A program made the position numbers and the translations under genes. Positions 1 through 6,990 of a stretch of 10,844 nt of DNA are shown here, in pieces. The notes beneath the pieces were generated by a model. The model saw nothing but the letters and a program-made list of their open reading frames with translations, searched no databases and had not been told where the DNA came from. The number at the start of each line of letters is the position of its first letter. Within the stretch, counting starts at the first letter, position 1. This DNA comes from CBFDCQ01 sp965603355. Its GTDB lineage: Bacteria > Hydrogenedentota > CAZGCA01 > CBFDCQ01. The stretch covers positions 1 to 10,844 of the forward strand of contig CBFDCQ010000099.1 of NCBI GenBank assembly GCA_965603355.1, given 5' to 3'.

Positions 1-125
1 TGGCTAACATCTGCAAACGCCTCGACCGGCCCGTCAAATGGGATCCTGTCAAGGAAAGATGCGTTGACGATGAGGAGGCCAACCGTCTGTGCTCGCGGAG
101 CTACCGTGCGCCATGGCATCTGTGA
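1..125 (+). CDS. Gfo/Idh/MocA family oxidoreductase, C-terminal end (partial)
   Basis: The reading frame is open from the window edge to a TGA at 123-125 and gives 40 residues. Features seen are an N-I-C-x-R-L-x-R-P segment, then K-W-D-P-x-K-E, then D-D-E-E-A-N, then a final S-Y-R-A-P-W-H-L. This order matches the extreme C-terminus of the large planctomycete-type Gfo/Idh/MocA NAD(P)-dependent oxidoreductases, many of which carry a Tat signal and act on sugars or inositols. The N-terminal Rossmann fold and catalytic residues lie outside the window, so the substrate cannot be named. The HEAT-repeat gene starts 63 bases downstream on the same strand, suggesting co-transcription. Family assignment from a tail this short rests on motif recognition. 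Confidence 0.75.
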   Translation, partial: ANICKRLDRPVKWDPVKERCVDDEEANRLCSRSYRAPWHL

Positions 126-188
126 TAGGACTCCACGGTACAGTCGTCGAGGCGGTTCAATGCGGTTTCACGAGAAAGATGAAAATCC

Positions 189-2123
189 ATGACCTGTACG
201 ATCCGGAGATTCATTCCTGTTACCGCCGTGTGGGTTGCGGTCATGCTGGCAGGCGGGCACAGCCACGTCGCATCGGCTGAGGAGATCCCGGATGAAGTAA
301 AACTGATCGCCGTACTCGAGAGTGACGCGGGTTGGATGGAAAAGCAGGCCGCGTGCCGTGACCTGCGACGGGTTGGTACGGTCAAGTCCGTTCCCGCCCT
401 CGCGGAGCTTCTGTCTGACGAGAGTCTCTCACACATGGCCCGCAACGCCCTCGAGGCGATGCCGTACTCCGAAGCCGGCGAGGCGTTGCGCGACGCATTA
501 GCCATGACAACAGGCCGGACTAAGACCGGCGTAATCACCTCCATCGGTGTGCGAAGAGATGCCAGGGCCGTGGCGCACCTGATGCCGCTGTTGAACGATC
601 CGGACATCGACATCGCGCGAGCTGCCGCGGGAGCGCTTGGTCGCATCGCTACGCCCGAATCCTCCAAGGCTTTGTATGACTTCATTGACACGGCTCCCGA
701 ATCGCTTCGACCGGCGCTGGCTGAGGGTTTGCTCGCCGCTGGACAGCGCCTCGTGCAAGACGGCAGGCGCGACCTTGCGGCTCGGGTCTATGAGGACTTG
801 CTCGCAACGAGATGGCCCATGCATGTGCGGATGGGGGCGTTCCGAGGACTGGCCTACGCTCAGCCGGACCAGGCGCCAACTCGTTTGATTGAAGCTCTGG
901 GCGGGGACGAACCACTGTTTCGCGATATGGCATCGCAGATAATCGGCGAAACGTCCGGTCAGGATTCAACGAAGCGGTTCGCCGAGGCTCTGCCAAGGCT
1001 GCCTCTCGACGGTCAGGCGGCGCTGCTGCGCGGTCTCGCCGACCGCAAGGATCCAACCGCTCGCCCGGCCGTGGCAGAGGCTGTCAACAGCTCGAGCAAG
1101 CTGGTGAAGATTGCCGCGATAAAGGCGCTCCAGACGATCGGTAGCGATGCGGACGTACCTGTGCTCGCGGAACTGCTGGCATCAGACGATGCCGATATCG
1201 CTGATGCCGCCAAGGAGAGCCTGACAAAGATGCAGGCGGAGAACGTAAATCAGGCCATTTCCGCCATTATCCCCGATGTCTCGCCTGTCGTGCGGGCGCA
1301 GCTCCTGGGATTGCTGCTCACACGCAGGGCCGAACAGGCCGTCCCCATGGCGGTCAAGAGCCTGCAGGACAGGGATGCGGCTGTGCGCGTTGCAGCCCTG
1401 CGCATCCTGTCTTTGCTCGGCGGCAGCGATCACGCGTCGGCGATTATAACGAGCATTGAGAGTGCGGCGGATTCCTCTGAACGGAGTGCCGCAGAACGGG
1501 CGTTGTACGCTGTCTGCTCGCGTCACGGCGAAGACGCGCTACCGCCTGTGCTCGACGCTATACGCGACGCCGATCCCGAATTGCATATCGCCCTGCTCCG
1601 GGCTCTCGGTCGGATCGGAGGACGCGAGGCGCTCGACCCTGTGCTCGCAGCCCTCAACGATTCCAACGAACGGATAGTCGACGAAGCCGTGCGTGTGCTG
1701 TCAGACTGGCCGACTCTCGATGCCGCCCCACACCTGCTCGATCTCAGCCAAAGCGATACGCTCACACGGCACGTACTGGGCCTGCGCGGGTATGTAAGAC
1801 TCGCACGGATAGAACCGTCGACCGAGAAGAAAACCCGTATGCTCACGACGGCAATCAATCTCGCAAAACGGCCGGACGAGAAAAGGCTCGTAATTGCCGC
1901 CTGGGGAGAGCTGCCTACCGAGGAATCCTTGAATACGTTGGTGCCGCTGCTCGACGATGACGCCGTCCGAGACGAGGCGGCGTTGGCAGTCATTAAAGTC
2001 GCGGCCAACGTTGGCGAGAAGAGCAGAACCCGGGCACTCGACGCCCTGAAGACCGTCTTGGAGAAGTGCCAGAACGCCCAGATCCGCCAGAGCGCTCAAG
2101 AAGTCCGCACGCACGTGAAATAG
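189..2123 (+). CDS. Exported HEAT-repeat protein
   Basis: This is a 644-residue protein. It begins with a basic N-terminus (R6-R7), a hydrophobic core at about 8-22, and a likely signal peptidase I site after V-A-S-A (residues 27-30), so the mature part should lie in the periplasm or outside. The remainder is almost wholly alpha-helical HEAT-like repeats, each with an L-x-x-L-L-x-D-x-D-x-x-V/I-R-x-A-A-x-x-A-L-G pattern. Clear units lie near 66-90, 128-152, 293-317, 324-346, 385-410, 452-475, 483-505 and 583-605. No catalytic motif is visible, so a scaffold or protein-binding role is the most that can be inferred. The ATG at 189 is the only sensible start: an in-frame TGA at 180-182 blocks longer versions, and GAGAAAG lies about 9 bases upstream. 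Such proteins often adjoin Gfo/Idh/MocA oxidoreductases in PVC genomes, as here. Confidence 0.85.
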   Translation: MTCTIRRFIPVTAVWVAVMLAGGHSHVASAEEIPDEVKLIAVLESDAGWMEKQAACRDLRRVGTVKSVPALAELLSDESLSHMARNALEAMPYSEAGEALRDALAMTTGRTKTGVITSIGVRRDARAVAHLMPLLNDPDIDIARAAAGALGRIATPESSKALYDFIDTAPESLRPALAEGLLAAGQRLVQDGRRDLAARVYEDLLATRWPMHVRMGAFRGLAYAQPDQAPTRLIEALGGDEPLFRDMASQIIGETSGQDSTKRFAEALPRLPLDGQAALLRGLADRKDPTARPAVAEAVNSSSKLVKIAAIKALQTIGSDADVPVLAELLASDDADIADAAKESLTKMQAENVNQAISAIIPDVSPVVRAQLLGLLLTRRAEQAVPMAVKSLQDRDAAVRVAALRILSLLGGSDHASAIITSIESAADSSERSAAERALYAVCSRHGEDALPPVLDAIRDADPELHIALLRALGRIGGREALDPVLAALNDSNERIVDEAVRVLSDWPTLDAAPHLLDLSQSDTLTRHVLGLRGYVRLARIEPSTEKKTRMLTTAINLAKRPDEKRLVIAAWGELPTEESLNTLVPLLDDDAVRDEAALAVIKVAANVGEKSRTRALDALKTVLEKCQNAQIRQSAQEVRTHVK

Positions 2124-2165
2124 GTGTGGTGTCCGCCGATTTAACTGTTGTTGCGCAAGAATAGA

Positions 2166-2217
2166 GCCTAACAATCAAAGCTCAGCGGCGTTAGTCCGCT
2201 GGAGCGCTTGGTTAGGC
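2166..2217 (-). repeat. attC-like imperfect palindrome downstream of the phosphoesterase gene
   Basis: The outer arms are GCCTAAC (2166-2172) and GTTAGGC (2211-2217), exactly RYYYAAC and GTTRRRY, the R'' and R' boxes of integron attC sites. Inner arms pair as AGCGG/CCGCT flanked by GCTC/GAGC, with one unpaired extra base and asymmetric unpaired spacers between inner and outer arms. Read on the minus strand, the extra base falls in the first arm, as in attC sites oriented with that strand. The site begins 26 bases past the stop of the minus-strand phosphoesterase gene, the usual cassette geometry. Its 52-base length is at the short end for attC. It lies between convergent genes, so it could simply work as a terminator hairpin. 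Confidence 0.6.
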
Positions 2218-3532
2218 GCTCTTGACGGGCCGCAGCCCACCATCACCGACCACTCTGCCTCGCAGTCTCCTTGGGCTCAATGACCTCTAAGTCGAGCCTC
2301 AAGTCAGGGTTCTTGCGGCCGCGTAAACCAGCCTCTAAATATTCCGGACTTAATTTCTTATCCCATATTCCGGACAACATCAGGTTTGCAATGCGCGGCC
2401 CTTCATCTGTCATCGTGACCCAAACGACATGGTCAAATTCTCCGAATAAGGGGCCACGGAGTCTGCTGGCTCCTCCGGTAGTGGACAATACAATATGATC
2501 CGTATTTTTGCGTTCGAGGTGGGAATAACGGTGCTGGTGCCCGGCAATTACTGTATGCTTCCTGGCTTTGAGTAATCGTTCAATGTCAGGCCAATAACCA
2601 ACATCATGCTCGCCACCCGCTGTTTCTCTCTCGTCCCATACTGGTGCATGAAAGAAGACCAATGTCCAGCGCACATCAGGATTTTCTGTTAATGCTTTTA
2701 TCACATAATCTCTTTGTTCTTCAGAAAAATATGGCGATTCATCATCTCCTTCAAGATCTTCAATATCTTCGGTATTTAAACAAAGAAATAGAACATCTTT
2801 ATATACAAAGTGATAATAGTCTCGGCCAAAACGTTCTTTCCAGATTTTTGATCCCAGTCGATTGGATATATCATGGTTGCCCGGAACATAAAAGAAGGGC
2901 ATTTCAATCTTACTGACAAGATCCTCGAACTCATCCCACTGCTTATTCAGGGTATCCACATCCTCCGTGTACCCTTCAATGAAGTCACCCACACTGATAA
3001 CAAATTCCGGCTGCAAAAGATTGAGCCTGTGAATTGCATCTTCGAATACACCTATACGATGTCCGCCAGTACGATCGCTTACAATGGCAAACTGAAAATT
3101 ATCTGGATCGTTATTCATGTTGAGATGGGACCATGGCTGTGCAGAACCTTGCGCTGCTGCGGGCTCCATTTCAGGCTCAACTCGACCCGAATTGTGGATA
3201 TCTCGCTGTACTTTCGGCCAGGGGGAATTGGCCATTGGCGCTGAACCTTTCAGTGCAAATAGGCCGCCAGAATGACCGCCGCTGTCACTTAATGCGTCCT
3301 CTGTTTGCAGCGAAGAACAGCCCGCTATTACCATAATGACTACCGATACGGTTACCAAAGTTGACAAATGGGCCAAATTGCGAAAAGTCTCTTTCCTTTG
3401 CATGCTACCTCTCCTTGTGAAAACACTTTTTATCCGCGATTTCCCATACGATCTGACATTTCCCGTGTGGCCCTGTCCGGGACCACCAAAGCTTTGCTTT
3501 CGCTCTCTCGTGTGCTTGCTCCTTTGGCCTAA
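2172..3532 (-). mobile_element. Possible single-gene integron-type cassette carrying a metallophosphoesterase
   Basis: Two attC-like sites in the same orientation (2166-2217 and 3527-3585) bracket one complete gene on the minus strand with its own ribosome binding site. If both are real attC sites cut at the usual G/TT position, the unit between cut points is 1361 bases, at 2172-3532. Supporting signs are the AT-rich core of the enclosed gene and the 25-26 base spacing of each palindrome after a stop codon. Against it: no integrase or attI is in the window, the size is above average for a cassette, and attC-like palindromes also occur as dispersed elements without active integrons. The boundaries are predictions from the R' boxes. 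Confidence 0.4.
2243..3403 (-). CDS. Lipoprotein calcineurin-like metallophosphoesterase
   Basis: The protein has 386 residues. A signal sequence with lipobox I-A-G-C (Cys29) predicts a lipoprotein facing the periplasm. A low-complexity linker (30-100) leads to a calcineurin-like phosphoesterase domain (about 103-345). Metal-site motifs appear in order: S-D-R-T-G-G (Asp110), G-D (139-140), G-N-H-D (175-178), F-H-A-P (His252) and G-H-Q-H (288-291). The usual D-x-H of motif I is D-R-T here. The family hydrolyses phosphomono- or phosphodiesters with two metals; the substrate is unknown. The ATG at 3403 follows AAGGAGAGG closely. The 2641-3060 part is AT-rich (hand counts of 60-base lines give 23-47% GC), unlike the flanking genes, which suggests separate ancestry. 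The gene lies between two attC-like palindromes and runs convergently to the HEAT-repeat gene. Confidence 0.9.
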   Translation of the reverse strand: MQRKETFRNLAHLSTLVTVSVVIMVIAGCSSLQTEDALSDSGGHSGGLFALKGSAPMANSPWPKVQRDIHNSGRVEPEMEPAAAQGSAQPWSHLNMNNDPDNFQFAIVSDRTGGHRIGVFEDAIHRLNLLQPEFVISVGDFIEGYTEDVDTLNKQWDEFEDLVSKIEMPFFYVPGNHDISNRLGSKIWKERFGRDYYHFVYKDVLFLCLNTEDIEDLEGDDESPYFSEEQRDYVIKALTENPDVRWTLVFFHAPVWDERETAGGEHDVGYWPDIERLLKARKHTVIAGHQHRYSHLERKNTDHIVLSTTGGASRLRGPLFGEFDHVVWVTMTDEGPRIANLMLSGIWDKKLSPEYLEAGLRGRKNPDLRLDLEVIEPKETARQSGR

Positions 3533-3585
3533 CGGCCGAGCTAAGGCGCGCGGTTCACTGCGTCGCGTTCAGCGCATTGTTCGCT
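3527..3585 (-). repeat. attC-like imperfect palindrome downstream of the sulfatase gene
   Basis: On the minus strand this 59-base element opens with a degenerate R'' box (GCGAAC), continues AATGCGCTGAACGCG, has a short loop, then GCGCGCCTTAGCTCGGCC, and closes with a perfect R' box GTTAGGC (complement of 3527-3533). The two inner arms pair as GCGCTGAACGCG against GAGCTAAGGCG when one extra G is left unpaired in the first arm, the side on which attC extrahelical bases sit. It starts 25 bases after the sulfatase stop at 3610. The imperfect R'' box makes it weaker than the site at 2166-2217, but orientation and spacing agree. It could also serve as the sulfatase transcript terminator. Confidence 0.5.
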
Positions 3586-3609
3586 TGTTTGGCCGTGGTC
3601 GCAAAGCGT

Positions 3610-5052
3610 CTATCGGTAAGGATATTCTTCAAATCTCACCGGCCGATCCGTAAAGCGCGGATCTTCAGTTGTCATCAAGTACTCGACCAACTGTGCGCGG
3701 AGTTTCTTTATGGTCTCAGCGTGTTTAGGATCCCCGGCCAAGTTACTTACCTGGTCGGGGTCCTTTGCGCAGTCATAGAGCTCGACCGCTCCGCGCTTTG
3801 CGAAGCATAGGTCGTAAAACTTCTCATTCTGCATATTCATGATAACCGATTTTGTCGGCCCGTCATCACAATCCGCGAAGCTTCCTATTGTGTGGGTTGA
3901 ACCTTCGGGCACTCCTGCAGGCCAGCGCTCAGGCTCGAGATTCAGGATGAGCAGCCATTCATCAGTACGTATAGCTCGCGCCGGATAGCCCTCCATAGAG
4001 GGTTTCTTCTGCGCAGGCACATGACGTTCGCGGCCAAAGACCATGAAGTCGCGTTTTGTGTCTATGCGTCCTTCGCCCCTTTCCTCGAGTATAGATGACA
4101 GCGAATGTCCGGTCATCTCCTCCGGCACCTCAACGCCGGCGACCTCGAGAAATGTTGGAGCAAGGTCTGTAAAAGAAACGAAGTCCGTTACCTTGCGGTT
4201 CGGTTTCACCTTGCTGCCCCAACGGATTGCGAGCGGCACGCGTACTCCCCAGTCGTACAAGTTACCTTTACAACGGGGGAATGGCATGCCGTGGTCGCCG
4301 GTCATCACGACTATGGTGTTATCGAGCTCACCGTTTTGTTCGAGCAATGTGATTGCGCTTCCGACGTCACGGTCCCAGCGCTGCACTTCGAAATAGTAGT
4401 CCGCGATATCACTGCGTACCTCTTTTGTGTTCGGGTAGAATTCCGGCACATGCACGTTGTCGACATCGATTCCGCTTTTGCCGCCGCTTCCCCCGGCATA
4501 ACCGCGATGCGGGTCGCTGGTGCCGAACCAGAAGCAAAACGGCTTGCTTTTGTCGCGACTCTTCATGAAATCAAGGAAGCTACTGTTTGGGCCGCAAGGG
4601 TGTTCGGTGTACCCACCTTCCTCGAAATCGCCCGGTCCCCATGCCTTACGCCAATGACCGATTTCATAGCCAGCCTTTCTCAAGAGGAACATGAAGTTCG
4701 GATACCGGACATCCAATGTGCTCCACAGATTTGCCCCTGCCTCAAGGCGGTAGAACTGCTGCCCCGTCAGGAGCGCGTTGCGACATGGAGTACATGAGGG
4801 GCTGGAAACGAATTCATGTGTAAAGAGCACTCCTTCCTTTGCCAGGCGATCGAATGCTGGTGTCTTGACGACCTTGTCACCGTATGCTCCTGCATGCGGC
4901 CAGCCCCAGTCGTCCGCCAGGCAAAACAAAATATTCGGCCTGGCTTGCGCCTCAGCGTCTGCTGCCCGCAGCCCGAGAGACGCAATTGGCATGGCCCCAA
5001 GGGCGACAGCAAACCTAAGGAAGTCGCGGCGGTCCTGTAGCTTTTGTTTCAT
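3610..5052 (-). CDS. Exported sulfatase (S1 type, formylglycine-dependent)
   Basis: The protein has 480 residues. The N-terminus has a Tat-like motif R-R-D-F-L-R (8-13), then a hydrophobic stretch and a probable cleavage site near 30-35, so export of a folded enzyme is likely. The alkaline-phosphatase-superfamily sulfatase fold is shown by L-A-D-D-W-G (calcium-binding Asp47, Asp48), the formylglycine signature C-T-P-C-R followed by L-L-T-G (Cys87-Arg91), R-K (135-136), D-P-H (His182), G-D-H-G (Asp253, His254) and Lys262. Cys87 must be oxidised by a formylglycine-generating enzyme, not seen here. The D-P-H-R and E-V-Q-R-W-D-R-D-V-G segments resemble PVC sulfatases annotated as heparan N-sulfatase-like, but the substrate cannot be read from sequence. 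An AGGAGA motif lies a few bases before the ATG. An attC-like palindrome follows the stop. Confidence 0.93.
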   Translation of the reverse strand: MKQKLQDRRDFLRFAVALGAMPIASLGLRAADAEAQARPNILFCLADDWGWPHAGAYGDKVVKTPAFDRLAKEGVLFTHEFVSSPSCTPCRNALLTGQQFYRLEAGANLWSTLDVRYPNFMFLLRKAGYEIGHWRKAWGPGDFEEGGYTEHPCGPNSSFLDFMKSRDKSKPFCFWFGTSDPHRGYAGGSGGKSGIDVDNVHVPEFYPNTKEVRSDIADYYFEVQRWDRDVGSAITLLEQNGELDNTIVVMTGDHGMPFPRCKGNLYDWGVRVPLAIRWGSKVKPNRKVTDFVSFTDLAPTFLEVAGVEVPEEMTGHSLSSILEERGEGRIDTKRDFMVFGRERHVPAQKKPSMEGYPARAIRTDEWLLILNLEPERWPAGVPEGSTHTIGSFADCDDGPTKSVIMNMQNEKFYDLCFAKRGAVELYDCAKDPDQVSNLAGDPKHAETIKKLRAQLVEYLMTTEDPRFTDRPVRFEEYPYR

Positions 5053-5139
5053 TATGTCTCCTGTGAAGCGAACGTTACGCGGATGAGCGGCGCGAAGCGT
5101 CCGGCTCTACCCGCCGGTTGGTACAGAATCTTGATTATA

Positions 5140-5220
5140 CTCGCGCCAAGACGCCAAGCCGCAAAGGACATTTTCTCTGGTTCTCTCTCATTTCTTGGCG
5201 CCTTTGCGTCTCTGCGCGAG
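5140..5220. repeat. Long imperfect palindrome of the CGCAAAGACGC repeat type
   Basis: The 26-base arms are 5140-5165 (starts CTCGCGCCAAGACGCC) and 5195-5220 (ends GCGTCTCTGCGCGAG). They pair along most of their length with about five mismatches, around a 29-base AT-rich centre. Alternating CGC and AAG blocks are typical of a palindromic intergenic repeat I recognise from many unrelated environmental bacterial genomes, whose chance translation reads S-R-R-D-A-x-A. The element lies in the upstream region of the sulfatase gene. Its function is unknown; a folded RNA or a REP-like element are possibilities. Confidence 0.7.
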
Positions 5221-5531
5221 ATGGATTGTCTTCTTGTCGGCCTTCGTAACGCGTCAGCGGGAAGGATGAACCGGTTCCAATTGCAGCATGATTGCCTGGT
5301 AGTGCGGGCGTAGTGGCGGGACTGCATATCTGTTGCCATGCTCTTGCGCTGACCTGTTGCATTGCCGTTCTCCCGTCTGCAACATCCGGCCCCGAAAGCC
5401 AAATCTCTACATTGTGGCGGATGACATTCTACTTCTTTGCTGGCACCTAAGTAAAGTCCTATCGCCGCCCGTGTCGCAGCTCGAAAGCGTTTTGTCCGCC
5501 GACTCCGCGTTACGTCCACCGGAGAAACCGG

Positions 5532-5580
5532 CAGTCTGCCTCCCCGTACCAATATTCTCAGGATTTCGGGGTGCGGACTG
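5532..5580 (-). terminator. Probable terminator stem-loop after the YihY gene
   Basis: CAGTCTGCCTCCCCG (5532-5546) pairs with CGGGGTGCGGACTG (5567-5580), leaving a few mismatches and a 20-base loop. On the minus strand it starts 15 bases beyond the YihY stop codon. No clear T run follows, so the evidence for termination is position and stem strength only. Confidence 0.4.
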
Positions 5581-5594
5581 CTAGTGCGCCAAAT

Positions 5595-6923
5595 CTACAG
5601 CTCTTTCAGGAGGATATTCGCGGGGGATTTCTCAATCACGTCGGCAAAATCGTTCAGGCATTGGGACAGTATATCCAGCTCGCTCGAATCGGCCACCGGG
5701 ATGTCATCGCTGCCGCGCCTGTCAAGCGCTTCCAGGACGTATTTCGGCGTGTACTTCTCGGCGCACTGCGCGGGCTGATACGCGACCACCTCATCCTCCT
5801 CCGTCACAGTCTCGGAGAGAACCCGCGCCTCCGTCAACTCGAACAGCAGCTGCCGGACAAGCCGGATCGGGATCTCCAGATTGTGTGAGATCTGAGTAGC
5901 GGTCGAGGGCTCCTCGCCCGCACAGAAGTTCTTGACCAGCTGATGGGTCATCCGCAGCGCCAGCAGTTTCCGGAAGCGGTTGCTCGCCCGCAGACAATCC
6001 GGCTCGAACTCATACGTGTCGACGTTCTGGTGGGCGAAAGATATCTCCGCGCCGAACAGGACTATCAACCAGCTGACCTGAAGCCACAACAAGAACAACG
6101 GCAACGCCGCAAAAGTGCCGTAGATGGCATTGTGCTTGGCCACTCCGATCTGGAAAGTGACGTACACCCACTGGACGACCTGGAAGATTGTCCCGGCAGC
6201 TATCCCCGCTAGGAGGCCCGACTTGAAATTGACCTTCGTGTTGGGCAAGAAGAGGTAGAGAAAACTGAACAGTATCCAGATAACGCAGTAGGGAAACAAC
6301 TTCAGGACCGCAAAGATGAGCGGACTTATAGCTCCAAGAAGCGAGACCTTCTCGACCAGGATCTCGATCCGGCCGGCTACAAAGACGGTGGCGCTGCTCG
6401 AGACAACAAACAGGATCGGACAAATGAGCATTATTGAGAGATAATCGCTCAGCTTGCGACTTATAGGCCTCGATTTCTTCACTCCCCAGATACTGTTAAA
6501 CGACTTCTCTATATTGCCCAGCATCTTTATTATGGTCCAGAATAGGACGGCCACGCCGACGCCGGCTACAGCGCCTCCCTTCGTCTTCTCGAGGAGCGTA
6601 TCGGCGTAGCCAATGAAGCTGGTGAACATTTCTTGTTGAGCGGGGAACTTCGCTGAGAGTGCCGTCAGTTGCTCGTTAAGCGTTTTGTCCAGACTAAAGC
6701 CCTTGGCTACGCCAAACGCCATGGCCAGCACCGGAACCAGGGAAAGCAGAGAATAGAAGGTCAGTGCCGATGCTCTCAACTGGCACCTGTCCTCGTAGAA
6801 TCCGCGCAGCGCCAGAAGGATGACCCTGAGCTGTTTGATCAGGAAATGCTGATTGCGCGGCAGGTTTCTTAACCGAATTCTCCAGATGTCTACTGTGAGG
6901 AACCTAATTATCCGAGGTATCAT
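5595..6923 (-). CDS. YihY/BrkB family inner-membrane protein with C-terminal extension
   Basis: The protein has 442 residues. The YihY/virulence factor BrkB signature is clear: R-A-S-A-L-T-F-Y-S-L-L-S-L-V-P (50-64) and N-A-I-Y-G-T-F-A-A-L-P-L-F-L-L-W-L (265-281). About six membrane segments are expected near 51-73, 117-137, 162-184, 198-226, 234-256 and 272-297. Residues 300-442 form a soluble cytoplasmic tail; 340-385 looks like a winged-helix fold (helix, I-P-x-R-L-V-R-Q-L-L-F-E-L, then beta strands), as in longer members of the family. These proteins were once called ribonuclease BN in error, and their molecular role is unsettled. GGAGGTGA, a full match to the 16S rRNA tail, sits about 12 bases before the ATG. 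The gene follows the MscS gene by 67 bases and is probably co-transcribed with it. Confidence 0.9.
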   Translation of the reverse strand: MIPRIIRFLTVDIWRIRLRNLPRNQHFLIKQLRVILLALRGFYEDRCQLRASALTFYSLLSLVPVLAMAFGVAKGFSLDKTLNEQLTALSAKFPAQQEMFTSFIGYADTLLEKTKGGAVAGVGVAVLFWTIIKMLGNIEKSFNSIWGVKKSRPISRKLSDYLSIMLICPILFVVSSSATVFVAGRIEILVEKVSLLGAISPLIFAVLKLFPYCVIWILFSFLYLFLPNTKVNFKSGLLAGIAAGTIFQVVQWVYVTFQIGVAKHNAIYGTFAALPLFLLWLQVSWLIVLFGAEISFAHQNVDTYEFEPDCLRASNRFRKLLALRMTHQLVKNFCAGEEPSTATQISHNLEIPIRLVRQLLFELTEARVLSETVTEEDEVVAYQPAQCAEKYTPKYVLEALDRRGSDDIPVADSSELDILSQCLNDFADVIEKSPANILLKEL

Positions 6924-6969
6924 AGCAGGCTCGTCACCTCCTCATACGCCGCGCACGCGCCTTATGGCT

Positions 6970-6985
6970 CGGGAGCAACCTCCCG
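6970..6985 (-). other. Small hairpin between the MscS and YihY genes
   Basis: CGGGAG (6970-6975) and CTCCCG (6980-6985) form a perfect six-base-pair stem with a four-base loop, five bases past the MscS stop codon. There is no T tract, so full termination is doubtful; it may slow ribosome or polymerase passage, or protect the upstream message end. Confidence 0.35.
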
Positions 6986-6990
6986 CCGCC

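Larger units (their letters stand above)
5053..5594. other. Gene-free region between the sulfatase and YihY genes
   Basis: No convincing coding sequence lies in these 542 bases. The longest open frame (minus strand, from 5552) translates into an Arg- and Cys-rich chain that runs straight through the palindromic repeat at 5140-5220 and has no recognisable domain. What can be identified is that repeat, an inverted repeat at 5532-5580 just beyond the YihY stop, and the AGGAGA ribosome binding site of the sulfatase gene next to 5053. The sulfatase promoter should lie here, but I could not single out a convincing pair of hexamers. Confidence 0.6.

Noticed and set aside
101..691. 196-codon open frame on the minus strand inside the HEAT-repeat gene
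   Set aside because: It lies antisense to a clear repeat protein, is Ser/Ala/Arg-rich, has no domain, and arises from GC-rich codons of the real gene.
4105..4797. 230-codon plus-strand frame opposite the sulfatase gene
   Set aside because: The minus-strand sulfatase has all family motifs across this interval; the antisense frame has none.
5052..5552. 166-codon minus-strand frame between the sulfatase and YihY genes
   Set aside because: It translates through the palindromic repeat (S-R-R-D-A-K-A), is Arg/Cys-rich, and no frame in this stretch resembles a protein family.
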